The notes: generated from the letters alone by a model not told the origin. A stretch of 64,000 nucleotides of DNA from Gemmataceae bacterium (GCA_009692065.1 SHZY01000004.1:1-64000); one strand, 5' to 3'. Counted from the first letter of the stretch, positions 1 to 10,671 are shown. Program-made: numbers and translations.

Positions 1-195
1 ACAATCGACGACAATGCCATGGGAGTATCTCCAAGTAAAGAAGTAAAGATTCCAGCGATCAAGTGTGGGAACGTCATCACGCCGGGACTGGCAGCAGTTC
101 AGGAAGCGGCAGGATGGCCAGAACGGAAAAGGCCATCCGCCGGACGGTGGGTGTTTTCTATGCTGCGCGTCGCTGATCGGCAAGAAAACGCTAAA

Positions 196-259
196 ATCCA
201 CGAAGGACACGGAGTTCACGAACAAAGCCACCTTCGTGAACTTGGTGCCCTTCGTGGAT
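196..259. repeat. Family E inverted repeat (E1)
   Basis: Two 27-base arms (196-222 and 233-259) are reverse complements with three mismatches around a 10-base loop. The end words CCACGAAGG and CCTTCGTGG recur in a second copy at 35338-35480. It lies just ahead of the ThuA gene. I recognise nothing else in bases 1-195. Confidence 0.85.
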
Positions 260-281
260 CATTCATTTGAAAGGACACAAC

Positions 282-1292
282 ATGACCTCGTTCACTCTCC
301 GTTTCAGCGCCGCTCTCCTTGTCTCCTTGTCTCCTTGTCTCCTTGTCTCGCCCGCCTGCGCTCAGGACGACGCCAAATGGGTCGTCTACGACGGCTACGA
401 CGGCCCCGGCAAAGGCAAGCACATCGTCCTCGTCTCCGGCGATGAGGAATATCGCTCCGAGGAAGCGTTGCCGCAGCTCGGCAAGATTCTCGCCAAGCAT
501 CATGGCTTCAAGTGTACGGTCCTCTTCGCGATCGATCCGAAGACCGGCGAGATCAATCCCAACGTCAACAACAACATCCCGGGCCTCGAATCGCTCAAAA
601 CCGCCGACCTGATGGTCGTCGGCTTGCGCTTCCGCAACCTGCCCGAGGAGCAGATGCAGCACATCGTCAACTACCTGGAAACCGGCAAGCCGATTATCGG
701 CCTACGCACCTCGACGCACGCCTTCAACGGCATGAAGGGCAAGTTCGCCAAGTACAACTGGAACAACGGCGACAAGGATTACAAGCAAGGCTTCGGCCGC
801 CAAATCCTCGGCGAAACCTGGGTCAGCCATCACGGCGGCCATGGGTCGCAAAGCTGCCGCGGCATCCTCGACAAGGACCAGGGGAAACACCCAATCCTGC
901 GCGGCCTGAAGGATGGCGACATCTGGGGCCCGACCGATGTCTACGGCGCCAACCCGCTCGCACCATCCACTGTGCTCGTCCACGGCCAGGTGGTCGCCGG
1001 CATGAAGTTCGACGATCCGCCGCTCAAAGGCAAGAAGAACGACCCGATGATGCCCGTCGCCTGGACGCGCGAAGTCAACAAGGCCCGCATCTTCACCACA
1101 ACGATGGGCTCCGCCGACGACCTCATCGCCGCCGGCACACGCCGCATGCTGTTGAACGCGTCGTACTGGGCGATGGGAATGGACGTCTCGCCGACGCTAA
1201 ACGTGGACCTCGTGGGCGACTACCAGCCGAGCAAGTTCGCATTCAATGGCGCCAAGAAAGGGGTGCGGCCGGCGCAGTTGGTGATAAAATGA
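282..1292 (+). CDS. ThuA-like domain secreted protein
   Basis: Predicted exported protein of 336 residues with a ThuA-like (class I glutamine amidotransferase-like fold) domain, a family common in planctomycete sugar-utilisation and PSD1/DUF1501 clusters; its substrate is unknown. The ATG at 282 is preferred over an in-frame TTG at 267 because AAAGGA precedes it at good spacing. Residues 1-27 are a signal peptide ending near SPACAQ. The ThuA core begins at HIVLVSGDEEYRSEEALP and includes a GLRTSTHAF stretch. The hydrophobic core of the signal peptide is encoded by a tandem 8-base repeat (314-350). Downstream lie a PSD1 remnant and a DUF1501 gene, the usual partners. Function beyond the fold is not known. 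Confidence 0.9.
   Translation: MTSFTLRFSAALLVSLSPCLLVSPACAQDDAKWVVYDGYDGPGKGKHIVLVSGDEEYRSEEALPQLGKILAKHHGFKCTVLFAIDPKTGEINPNVNNNIPGLESLKTADLMVVGLRFRNLPEEQMQHIVNYLETGKPIIGLRTSTHAFNGMKGKFAKYNWNNGDKDYKQGFGRQILGETWVSHHGGHGSQSCRGILDKDQGKHPILRGLKDGDIWGPTDVYGANPLAPSTVLVHGQVVAGMKFDDPPLKGKKNDPMMPVAWTREVNKARIFTTTMGSADDLIAAGTRRMLLNASYWAMGMDVSPTLNVDLVGDYQPSKFAFNGAKKGVRPAQLVIK
314..350 (+). repeat. Family F tandem 8-mer inside signal peptide (F1)
   Basis: More than four tandem copies of CTCCTTGT lie inside the ThuA reading frame and encode LLVSLSPCLLVS, the hydrophobic part of the signal peptide. The same unit occurs at 28201-28288, 31190-31278 and 45506-45574. The opposite arm (ACAAGGAG units) seen in the other copies is absent here. 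Confidence 0.9.
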
Positions 1293-1313
1293 TGACGGTC
1301 CGCCGATAAATAG

Positions 1314-1427
1314 GTCAGCACTGATGAATTGCCACGCGACAAGACGCTGGACCTTGTCGAGCACGCGGCATTGGCGGCGATGGCGAACATGGTTTTGAAT
1401 CTGGATGAGGTGATTACGAAGGAGTGA
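1314..1427 (+). pseudogene. PSD1/DUF1553 C-terminal remnant
   Basis: After an in-frame TAG at 1311, a short open stretch encodes a tail reading ...ANMVLNLDEVITKE and then a TGA at 1425. This matches the conserved C-terminus of planctomycete DUF1553 (PSD1) proteins, which typically end in (L)LNLDE-x-x-x-KE. There is no start codon or body of the gene: the ThuA stop is only 22 bases upstream. It is best read as the last ~37 codons of a PSD1 gene lost by deletion between the ThuA and DUF1501 genes, where such a gene is usually found. The family recognition is from memory and rests on a short motif. Confidence 0.6.
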
Positions 1428-1430
1428 GCA

Positions 1431-2176
1431 GTGACGATCGAACGCAAGGGCAGGTTCCTCGAAGACTATGATCTCGAAGGGCACCTGTCGATTGGCATCG
1501 AGTCAAGAATGCTCGCGGCATGCGTTGCCGAGGCGAATCGGCGACGGGCGTACGGGGTCTTCGGCTCGGGCTCTTTCAATTTCCGCGAAGATAAGCTGGA
1601 CTTCTTGGCAGAACTACCGCAGCTCCGAAAGGTCTTTTTTTTTTCGAGGACTTCGCTCTCAAAGACATCGACGGCATCTACTCCTTGAAGGAACTGTGCG
1701 ACTTCACCATGAATTTTCCAAAACGGCCCGGCATTGAGTTTGACCGGCTCAAGAAACTTGACTTCGCCCAGTGGTATTACAACGCGAAGGACACCGGCCT
1801 GGGATCTTTGAAGCACTTGCGCGATGTTGGCCTCTGCCATTACAATCCAAAGCACAAGAGCTTTGAGGGTCTGGACCTGCCCGATGCGATTGTGGATTTG
1901 GGGATTGTTTTTGCGAACCCAAAATCGCTGCTCGGGTTGCCTGAGTTGCCGCGGCTAAAGAAGTTCCAGATTGCTCGCTGCCGCAATCTGGAAACGATCG
2001 GCGAGTTGCCACGCATCGCGCCGAACGTAGAGTTCATAGACATCGAGTCATGCGGCCGGCTGTCGGATGCTCCGAGCGTTTTTCGACAATTGCCAAAACT
2101 ACGCCATGCGTTTGTGGACAATGAGGAAATCGTCTGCCGTCCCGATAAGAATTCACGCCTCTTGAAAAGAGCCTGA
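1431..2176 (+). pseudogene. Leucine-rich-repeat-like gene, frameshifted at T10
   Basis: A GTG at 1431 with GGAG just upstream opens a frame of 85 codons that ends soon after a run of ten T (1635-1644). The continuing protein is in another frame, running to a TGA at 2174. If one T were added or two removed, the join would read FFFEDFALKDIDGIYSLKEL and give one protein of about 248 residues. The sequence has irregular leucine-rich repeats (LPELPRLKKFQIARCRNL, IGELPRIAPNVEFIDIESCG). No signal peptide is visible. It could be a real pseudogene, a slippage-expressed gene, or an assembly error in the homopolymer. It abuts the DUF1501 gene with a 2-base gap. Function unknown. Confidence 0.65.
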
Positions 2177-2178
2177 AA

Positions 2179-3618
2179 ATGCACCCCACCCTCGAACACG
2201 CCCTCCGCCAAACCCGCCGCCAGTTCCTCACCGGCGTCAGCGGCACCCTGGGGCTCGCGGCGCTGTCGTCGCTGCTCAACAACGAGAAAGCCCAGGGACA
2301 GCCGTCCCTGGGCTTGCCGCACCACACGCCGAAAGCCCGCCGCGTCATCTATCTCATGCAGACCGGGGCGCCGACGCACGTCGATCTCTTTGACTACAAG
2401 CCCGGCATCTATCGTTTCCGCGGCACCCAGCTGCCCGACAGCGTCCGCATGGGCCAACGGCTCACCACTATGACCGCGGGGCAACAGAACCTCGCTGTGC
2501 TGCCCGGCATCGCGCCGTTTCGGCAGTGGGGACGCAGCGGGCAGTGGATGTGCGACTTCTTGCCGCACACCGGGTCGATCGCCGACGACATCTGCGTCAT
2601 TCGTTCGATGCACACCGACGCAATCAACCACGCTCCGGCCGTCACGCTCTTTCTCACCGGCGCCGAGCAGCCCGGTCGGCCGAGCATGGGCGCCTGGCTC
2701 AGCTATGGCCTCGGCAGCATGAACCAGGACCTACCGACGTTCGTGGTGATGACCTCGCAGGACCGCGAACTCTCGTGCGGGCAGATCTTCTACGACTACT
2801 ACTGGGGCTCGGGCTTTTTGCCGTCGAGCTACCAGGGCGTCAAGCTGCGTTCCAACGGCGACCCGGTGCTCTACCTCTCCAACCCGCAAGGCGTCCCCGC
2901 GCCGGTGCGGCGCAGTCAGCTTGACGATCTCGCCGAGCTCAATCGCCTGCGGCATCAGGAAGTCGGCGATCCCGAAATCCAGACGCGCATCGCCCAGTAC
3001 GAGATGGCGTATCGCATGCAGACTTCCGTGCCGGAGCTGACCGATTTCTCGCGTGAGCCGCGCCGCATCCTCGACATGTACGGCCCCGACGTCAATCGCC
3101 GCGGCAGCTTCGCCTGGAATTGCCTGATGGCCCGCCGCATGGCGGAGCGCGGCGTCCGCTTCGTGCATCTGATGCACGCCGGCTGGGATCAGCACAATAA
3201 CCTGCCGACGCAGCTCGCAGTGCAGTGCCGCGACACCGATCAGCCCTCGGCAGCGCTCGTCAAGGACCTGAAAGAACGCGGCATGCTCGACGACACGCTG
3301 GTCATCTGGGGCGGCGAGTTCGGCCGGACGGTCTTCGTGCAGGGTGATTCCACGCAGCCCAGATTCGGCCGCGACCACCATGGCCGCTGCTTCACGATTT
3401 GGATGGCCGGCGGCGGCATCAAGCCCGGCATGAGTTATGGCCGCACCGACGACTTCAGCTACAACGTCGCCGAAAACCCCGTCAGCGCCTACGACTTCCA
3501 GGCGACGATCCTGCATCTTTTAGGCATCGATCACACGCGATTGACGTATCGCTTCCAGGGGCGGCAGTTCCGCTTGACCGACGTGCATGGCGAGGTGGTG
3601 CAGCCGGTGCTGGCGTGA
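2179..3618 (+). CDS. DUF1501 domain protein, Tat-exported
   Basis: Protein of 479 residues of the DUF1501 family (alkaline-phosphatase/sulfatase-like fold), abundant in planctomycetes and usually paired with PSD1 cytochrome proteins; no catalysed reaction is established. A twin-arginine signal (TRRQFL, residues 12-17, followed by a hydrophobic stretch to about residue 35) predicts folded export. Family motifs are GAPTHVDLFDYKP, GGEFGRT and GRDHHG, then AGGGIKPG near the C-terminus. The segment EKAQGQPSLGLP, just after the signal, is encoded by a 28-base palindrome (2288-2315) whose exact inverse occurs between genes at 12963-12990. The start is 2 bases after the preceding frame ends, suggesting co-transcription. 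Confidence 0.93.
   Translation: MHPTLEHALRQTRRQFLTGVSGTLGLAALSSLLNNEKAQGQPSLGLPHHTPKARRVIYLMQTGAPTHVDLFDYKPGIYRFRGTQLPDSVRMGQRLTTMTAGQQNLAVLPGIAPFRQWGRSGQWMCDFLPHTGSIADDICVIRSMHTDAINHAPAVTLFLTGAEQPGRPSMGAWLSYGLGSMNQDLPTFVVMTSQDRELSCGQIFYDYYWGSGFLPSSYQGVKLRSNGDPVLYLSNPQGVPAPVRRSQLDDLAELNRLRHQEVGDPEIQTRIAQYEMAYRMQTSVPELTDFSREPRRILDMYGPDVNRRGSFAWNCLMARRMAERGVRFVHLMHAGWDQHNNLPTQLAVQCRDTDQPSAALVKDLKERGMLDDTLVIWGGEFGRTVFVQGDSTQPRFGRDHHGRCFTIWMAGGGIKPGMSYGRTDDFSYNVAENPVSAYDFQATILHLLGIDHTRLTYRFQGRQFRLTDVHGEVVQPVLA
2288..2315. repeat. Family S palindrome in CDS (S1)
   Basis: Twelve-base arms AAGCCCAGGGAC and GTCCCTGGGCTT around the loop AGCC, in frame within the DUF1501 gene. The exact reverse complement of all 28 bases is at 12963-12990. 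It has no stop codon in any of six frames. Confidence 0.95.
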
Positions 3619-3639
3619 GTGTCGTGTATATGATACTTC

Positions 3640-3825
3640 ATGAAAGTCCGCGAATTATTGAAACTGCTGCGAAAGGGCGGTTGGGAAACTGACCGGATTC
3701 GAGGAGATCATCGTCAGCGCGTCCATCCGAGCAAACCAGGCACCGTCACCGTGTCCGGACATCCTTCCGACGTACATCCCAAGACCTTGAAGAGCGGATT
3801 GCGACAGGCAAGCCTGGAGAAATAG
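3640..3825 (+). CDS. hicA: HicA-type mRNA interferase toxin
   Basis: Small protein of 61 residues of the HicA/YcfA family, the toxin of HicAB type II toxin-antitoxin pairs, which cleaves mRNA through a double-stranded-RNA-binding-like fold with a catalytic histidine. The family pattern is visible: MKVRELLKLLRKGGWE, then GDHRQ (catalytic His region), a basic HP segment, VTVSGHPSD and a final LKSGLRQASL. The length is typical. It starts 21 bases after the DUF1501 stop; TATGAT at 3629-3634 could serve as a -10 for a nearly leaderless transcript. HicB follows after 2 bases. The toxin-first order is the usual hicAB order. Confidence 0.88.
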   Translation: MKVRELLKLLRKGGWETDRIRGDHRQRVHPSKPGTVTVSGHPSDVHPKTLKSGLRQASLEK

Positions 3826-3827
3826 GC

Positions 3828-4130
3828 ATGAAAGAATACACCGTCATTTTCGAATCCGGCAAGCGCAACTGGTCGGCGTATGTGCCGGACCTGCCCGGCT
3901 GCATTGCCACGGGCAAGACGCGCAAACAAGTGGAGCGTGTGATTCGCGAGGCCATCGAGTTTCACATCGAGGGATTGCGCAATCGCGGGGAATCGGTGCC
4001 GGAACCGAGCATCGAGGCAGGCGTTGTGACCGTGGACAACCTCCTCGAGCTGCGCAAGGCCAAGCGTGCCGAAGGCGGCAAACGATCGATTCCGCTTGCC
4101 AAAGTGAAACAAGAACTTGGTTTGCGCTAG
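3828..4130 (+). CDS. hicB: HicB-type antitoxin
   Basis: Protein of 100 residues matching HicB antitoxins: a partially degraded RNase H-like domain at residues 1-60 (YTVIFESGKRNWSAYVPDLP, GCIATGKTRKQVERVIREAI, EFHIEGLRNRGE) followed by a short C-terminal tail. In the family it neutralises HicA and often represses the operon. GGAGAAATAGGC precedes the ATG, so its ribosome site lies inside the end of hicA and the two are probably coupled. The C-terminus (AEGGKRSIPLAKVKQELGLR) resembles neither a clear HTH nor a ribbon-helix-helix, so operon repression is uncertain. Confidence 0.88.
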   Translation: MKEYTVIFESGKRNWSAYVPDLPGCIATGKTRKQVERVIREAIEFHIEGLRNRGESVPEPSIEAGVVTVDNLLELRKAKRAEGGKRSIPLAKVKQELGLR

Positions 4131-4182
4131 CGTTGGCGGCCGCCAAGCTCATCGGCATGATCGCGGCTCGTGCCAACAACAT

Positions 4183-6474
<2,292 letters not shown>

Positions 6475-6497
6475 GAAGGTTTCTCGCTCGAATTAGC

Positions 6498-6563
6498 CTC
6501 ACGCAAAGCCGCAAAGGAAGACAGGAATCTTTTTTTCTTTGCGCCTTGGCGCCTTTGCGTGAG
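6498..6563. repeat. Family C inverted repeat (C1)
   Basis: Left arm CTCACGCAAAGCCGCAAAG (6498-6516) and right arm ending GCCTTTGCGTGAG (to 6563), with a T-rich loop, between the DUF1501 and PSD1 genes. The family word CTCACGCAAAGGCGC recurs at 11969-12077, 57323-57439 and, degenerate, at 38970-39056. Confidence 0.85.
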
Positions 6564-6566
6564 ATC

Positions 6567-7991
6567 TTACGCCAACAATTCACGCACTACCCGGGCTCGC
6601 GTCACCCGCGCGTCGGTCAGGGTCTCGTCGCTGCCGTGGTGGCGGTAGACCAGGCGTTCGTGGTCGAGGCCGAGTTGGTGCAGGAGCGTCGCGTGCAAGT
6701 CCGGCACGGTGACGCGCCCTTCCTCGACGCGGTAGCCGACGTCGTCGGTCGCGCCGTGAACGTGGCCGCGCTTGAAGCCGCCGCCGGCGAGGATCAGGCT
6801 GAAGGCGTTGCGATTGTGGTCGCGCCCCGACCCGTTCTGCGACACCGGCAGCCGGCCAAACTCGCCGCTCCAGATCACGATCGTCTCGTCCAGAAGCCCG
6901 CGTGATTTCAGGTCCTTGATCAGCCCCGCCGACGGATAATCGACCTGGGCGCAGATGGCGCGATTCTCGGTCAGCGTATTGCTGTGCGCGTCCCACGGCT
7001 GAAACTGCGGCTGCACCGGCGGGAAGACCTGCACGAACCGGACCCCCGATTCGACGAGCCGGCGCGCCAGCAAGCAGCGCAAGCCGTAACCGGCGGTTTC
7101 CGGATTGTCGAGGCCGTACAGCCGGCGCGTGGCTTGCGACTCGCGCGCGACGTCGAGGACCGACCCGGCCGTTAGCTGCATGCGGGCGGCCAATTCGTAG
7201 TTGCGGATGCGCGCTTCGAGATCGCTTTCGAGAGGATACCGGCTGCGGTGCTCCTCGTTGAGCCGCGCAAGCAGATCGAGATTTTCGCGCTGGACGTCTG
7301 GAGAGATCGGTGTCGTCGGTTGTAGATTCAGGACAGCGGCGCCGCGCGTGCTGAACTCGGTGCCGCGATGGACTGCCGGCAGCCAGGCGTTCTGCCAGAG
7401 CAGTGTGCCGCTGGTGTTGTAGCCGTCCGGATCGCGCAGCACGATATACGCGGGCAGGTTCTGGTTCTCGGTGCCCAGGGCGTAGGTGATCCACGAGCCG
7501 AGCGCCGGTCGGCCAGGGAAGATCTTGCCCGTGTTGAACATCACCAGCGCTTCGGTGTGGTTGTTGTGCTCGGAGGCCATCGAACGCACCAGCGTGATGT
7601 CGTCCGCGACCGAGCCGAGATGCGGGATGACCTCGGACAATTCCATGCCGCACCGGCCGCGATGATGGAAACGGAACGGGCTGGCGAGCAATTGATTCTT
7701 CTCGCTGCCGCGCTGGAACATCTCAACGCGCTCGGTGTAGACCTGCCCTTGCCGGCGGCGCAGTTCGGGCTTGGGATCGAACAGGTCCATCTGGCTCGGG
7801 CCGCCGTTCTGCATGAGCATGATGACGGACTTGGCTCGCGCAGGAGTCAAGGGTCGGGGGGCAGGGGTCAGGGTGGAGTGCGCGGTCGCTTGCTGATTGA
7901 GCAAATACGAGAGTGCGAGCGTGCCGAAGCCGAGACTGCTGGTTTGCAGCATCTGGCGACGCGAAAGAAGTAGGTCGGGGTGATTGTACAT
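6567..7991 (-). CDS. DUF1501 domain protein, Tat-exported
   Basis: Second DUF1501 protein, 474 residues. The N-terminus has a twin-arginine motif (SRRQMLQ) and a hydrophobic segment up to about residue 34. The mature part opens with KSVIMLMQNGGPSQMDLFDP and carries GEFGRLP, GRDHNRNAFS and AGGGFKRG, the same landmarks as the copy at 2179. Between the signal and the domain is a proline/threonine linker (STLTPAPRPLTPAR) encoded by a G-rich near-repeat at 7841-7880, in the same hinge that holds a palindrome in the other copy. It is flanked by PSD1 genes on the same strand, the common planctomycete arrangement. Confidence 0.93.
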   Translation of the reverse strand: MYNHPDLLLSRRQMLQTSSLGFGTLALSYLLNQQATAHSTLTPAPRPLTPARAKSVIMLMQNGGPSQMDLFDPKPELRRRQGQVYTERVEMFQRGSEKNQLLASPFRFHHRGRCGMELSEVIPHLGSVADDITLVRSMASEHNNHTEALVMFNTGKIFPGRPALGSWITYALGTENQNLPAYIVLRDPDGYNTSGTLLWQNAWLPAVHRGTEFSTRGAAVLNLQPTTPISPDVQRENLDLLARLNEEHRSRYPLESDLEARIRNYELAARMQLTAGSVLDVARESQATRRLYGLDNPETAGYGLRCLLARRLVESGVRFVQVFPPVQPQFQPWDAHSNTLTENRAICAQVDYPSAGLIKDLKSRGLLDETIVIWSGEFGRLPVSQNGSGRDHNRNAFSLILAGGGFKRGHVHGATDDVGYRVEEGRVTVPDLHATLLHQLGLDHERLVYRHHGSDETLTDARVTRARVVRELLA

Positions 7992-8002
7992 GATAACCCA
8001 GC

Positions 8003-8196
8003 CCAGGAGGGGCGATAGTCAGTAGCCAGGGGCGCAAGCCCCTGGTAAAACACGCCTCACGACAACCTCAGCCCCGGAGGGGCGAAAGTGACTCAGGGTT
8101 TTCCGTCACTACCGCCCTTTCAGGGCTCACGCCCTGGCCCAGGCGTCGCACCAGGGGCTTGCGCCCCTGGCTATTGACTTCCGCCCCTCCGGGGCT
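8003..8196. repeat. Family O compound nested palindrome
   Basis: A nested set of inverted repeats fills the gap between the DUF1501 and PSD1 genes. A 22-base arm at 8025-8046 is exactly reverse-complemented at 8150-8171. Outside it, GGAGGGGCG (left) and CGCCCCTCC (right) also pair. Inside it, AGCCCCGGAGGGGCGAAAGT (8070 on) pairs with ACTACCGCCCTTTCAGGGCT (8106-8125). The architecture resembles a BIME (paired REP units). Confidence 0.85.
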
Positions 8197-8207
8197 CGCA
8201 AGCCCGA

Positions 8208-10295
8208 TCACGGAACATAAAGGAATTCACTCGTATTCAACAGCACGTGGCACAGGTTCGCAAGAGCACGCCGCGGCGCTTCTGCCGATGGGAGCTTGGC
8301 GGCTGAATGCCGATCGGTTTGCCGCCGCAGGAATTCCATGCAGGCGGCGCTTTCCTTGGCGCTTGGCGGGCGCGTCAACGCCAAAAGATACGCTGATTCC
8401 ACCTGGCGTTCGAGTGCATCAGTCTTCCCGTCGCGGAGCACCCGCTCCGCGAACACGCCGGCTTGCTCCACGATGAACGTGTCGTTCAGCATCGTCAGCG
8501 ATTGCAACACGACCGCGGACGGCGAGCGGCACAAATTGTTCGTCGTCATGAACGGCTGATCGAAGACGTTCAAGAGCGTCGGATGGTAGTTGCGCCTCGC
8601 CAGGACATAGACTGTGCGGCGGTACTTGCCGGGATCCTTGACGACGACCAGCCCGTCGGGGCGATTCTCCAGCGGCGTCGGTGGACCTCCCACAGTTGGA
8701 TCCAGCTTGCCGCTTACGGCGAGGATCGAATCGCGCACGATCTCGGCTTCCAGCCGCCGCAACGGCATGCGCCAGAGTAAGTGATTGGCCGGATCGACCT
8801 TCGCGGCATCGGGCGACGCAAGCGACGATTGCCGATAGGCGCTGGAGGTCATGATTTGCCTGAGTAGCGGCTTCAGCCTCCATTTCTTGTCGACGAATTC
8901 CGCCGCGAGCCAGTCGAGCAACTCGGGGTGGGAAGGCCTGGCGCCGGACATGCCGAGGTTGTCGCTTGTGGGCACGATCCCCTTGCCGAAGAGACGCTGC
9001 CAGACGCGATTAACCTGCGTGCGCGCGACGAGACCGCTGGCGGGCGTGCTCGGCTCGGTCAACCACTGCGCCAGCGCGAGTCGTCGGCCGCTGGTGGCGC
9101 CCGCGGGCTTCACGTCCGGCAACTGTTTCTTGGCGGGCGGGCAAAGGACTTCCAGGCCGCCGACGGTGATTTCCTTGCCCGGTTTGGCGTGATCGCCGCG
9201 GCGCAAGAGGCGAGTCGGTGTCGGCGGGCCTGCGTCGTAGACGGCACGAAGCTGGCCGTAGCTTTTTTTCTTGGCGTTCAGCGCGCCGATCTTCACATCC
9301 AGGTCCGCCGCCGCTTTCGGGTCCTTTTTCAATTCGAGCTTCTTCTTCTTGAGTTCCTCGACCTGGCTCGCAAGGTGTGCATTGTCCTTGTCGATGGCAC
9401 TCTTTTCCGGCGGTGGAACATCGGCCAGCATGCGCACCTTGGGCTGCAGCCATTGCTGGGGATTGAACGCTGGGCTGAAGACGGCAATGAAGCGATAGTA
9501 ATCCTCATGCGAGATCGGCTCATACTTGTGATCGTGGCACTTGGCGCAGTTCAGCGTCAGGCCCAGGACGTTTGAGGCGACGACCTCGGCCGTGCGGTGC
9601 AAGACGCCGTGCCGAATGTCGAGCGTGTTCAGCTCGTTCTCCTCGGTGTCGTCGGCCGCGGTGCGCAGGAACCCGGTGGCGATGAGCCGATCGCGCATCG
9701 CCGGCGTGAACGTCTTGGCGGCGCGCCAGTCATCCAACTCATCGCCGGCAAGCTGTTCGAGGAGGAACTGGTCGAACGGCTTATCCTCATTGAAGGACCG
9801 AATGACATAGTCGCGATAGCGCCAGCTTCCCTCGGCCATGCGAATGATGCCGGCGTCGTTGTCGGTGCCGCCGACGTCGGCGTAGCCGGCCGCGTCCAGC
9901 CAGTGCCGGCCCCAGCGCACGCCGAACTGCGGCGACGCCAGCAGCCGATCCAGGAGCCGTTCGTAGGCGTCGGGCCGATCATCGGCGACAAATTGACGAA
10001 TCTCGTCCGGGTTCGGTGGCAGCCCGAGCAGATCGAGGTAGACGCGGCGCAGGAGCATCGGCTTGTCCGCGTCCTTGGCGAAGTCGAGGCCCTTCGACTT
10101 CAGCTTGTCCAGGAGGAACGCATCGATCGGCGTGCGGCTGCGCGGGGACTGAACCTTGGGCACCTCGGGCCGACGCAGCGTGCGGAAGCTCCAGTGGCCA
10201 CGCTCCTCCGCCGTCGGCTGGGCTGCGAGCGGCGTTGCAACGAGAAGAAGCGGGCCAGTAAAGATACAGAGCCAGGTGCAGGAGGTTCGTTTCAT
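8208..10295 (-). CDS. DUF1549-DUF1553 (PSD1) protein
   Basis: Exported protein of 695 residues with a signal peptide (MKRTSCTWLCIFTGPLLLVA...). It lacks the N-terminal PSCyt1 cytochrome domain found in the copy at 4183: DUF1549 starts almost at once (TPIDAFLLDKLKSKGLDFA, LLRRVYLDLLGLPPNPDE) and includes a haem-type CAKCHDHKYEP site. A lysine-rich coiled segment (residues ~300-345, VEELKKKKLELKKDPKAAA) separates it from DUF1553 (RTQVNRVWQRLFGKGIVPTS, PSHPELLDWLAAEF). The C-terminus LLNTSEFLYVP is typical. It heads the minus-strand set with the DUF1501 gene at 6567; no biochemical role is established. Confidence 0.92.
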   Translation of the reverse strand: MKRTSCTWLCIFTGPLLLVATPLAAQPTAEERGHWSFRTLRRPEVPKVQSPRSRTPIDAFLLDKLKSKGLDFAKDADKPMLLRRVYLDLLGLPPNPDEIRQFVADDRPDAYERLLDRLLASPQFGVRWGRHWLDAAGYADVGGTDNDAGIIRMAEGSWRYRDYVIRSFNEDKPFDQFLLEQLAGDELDDWRAAKTFTPAMRDRLIATGFLRTAADDTEENELNTLDIRHGVLHRTAEVVASNVLGLTLNCAKCHDHKYEPISHEDYYRFIAVFSPAFNPQQWLQPKVRMLADVPPPEKSAIDKDNAHLASQVEELKKKKLELKKDPKAAADLDVKIGALNAKKKSYGQLRAVYDAGPPTPTRLLRRGDHAKPGKEITVGGLEVLCPPAKKQLPDVKPAGATSGRRLALAQWLTEPSTPASGLVARTQVNRVWQRLFGKGIVPTSDNLGMSGARPSHPELLDWLAAEFVDKKWRLKPLLRQIMTSSAYRQSSLASPDAAKVDPANHLLWRMPLRRLEAEIVRDSILAVSGKLDPTVGGPPTPLENRPDGLVVVKDPGKYRRTVYVLARRNYHPTLLNVFDQPFMTTNNLCRSPSAVVLQSLTMLNDTFIVEQAGVFAERVLRDGKTDALERQVESAYLLALTRPPSAKESAACMEFLRRQTDRHSAAKLPSAEAPRRALANLCHVLLNTSEFLYVP

Positions 10296-10310
10296 CGGAT
10301 TCCGGTCTTC

Positions 10311-10504
10311 GTCCCGTCAGGGACGGTTGATAATAGCCCAGCACTTCAGTGCTGGGCAGCGTCGCCGTGGATCGTGCCAGTCCCGCGAGGGACGATTGAA
10401 CGAGCACATCGTCAGGTTCAGGCGTCCCTGGCGGGACTTCAAACGGGTGCGCCAGTGAACCCAGCACTGAAGTGCTGGGCTAATGTCAGTCGTCCCTTCG
10501 GGAC
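10311..10504. repeat. Family P compound nested palindrome
   Basis: Outer arms at 10311-10356 and 10460-10504 are near-perfect reverse complements (GTCCCG...AGGGACG...AGCCCAGCACTTCAGTG...). Each arm itself contains the hairpin CCCAGCACTTCAGTGCTGGG. Inner arms near 10379-10402 and 10418-10440 (AGTCCCGCGAGGGACG and CGTCCCTGGCGGGACT) also pair. It lies between the divergent PSD1 and PQQ-propeller genes, so it may sit in both 5-prime regions. Confidence 0.88.
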
Positions 10505-10671
10505 TCATGGCGAGCTGGCCCGTAGAATAAGTGGCACATTTGCGTCGTCAACATGGTAGTATGCGGCCGGTTTTGCATAATAGCCCACGCCCTTGCACAG
10601 CCCGATTTTAGCCGCTGCGTGCCTGCAACGCACGAGAAATCTTCAACCTTGATTGGATACAGGAGCTTGCC

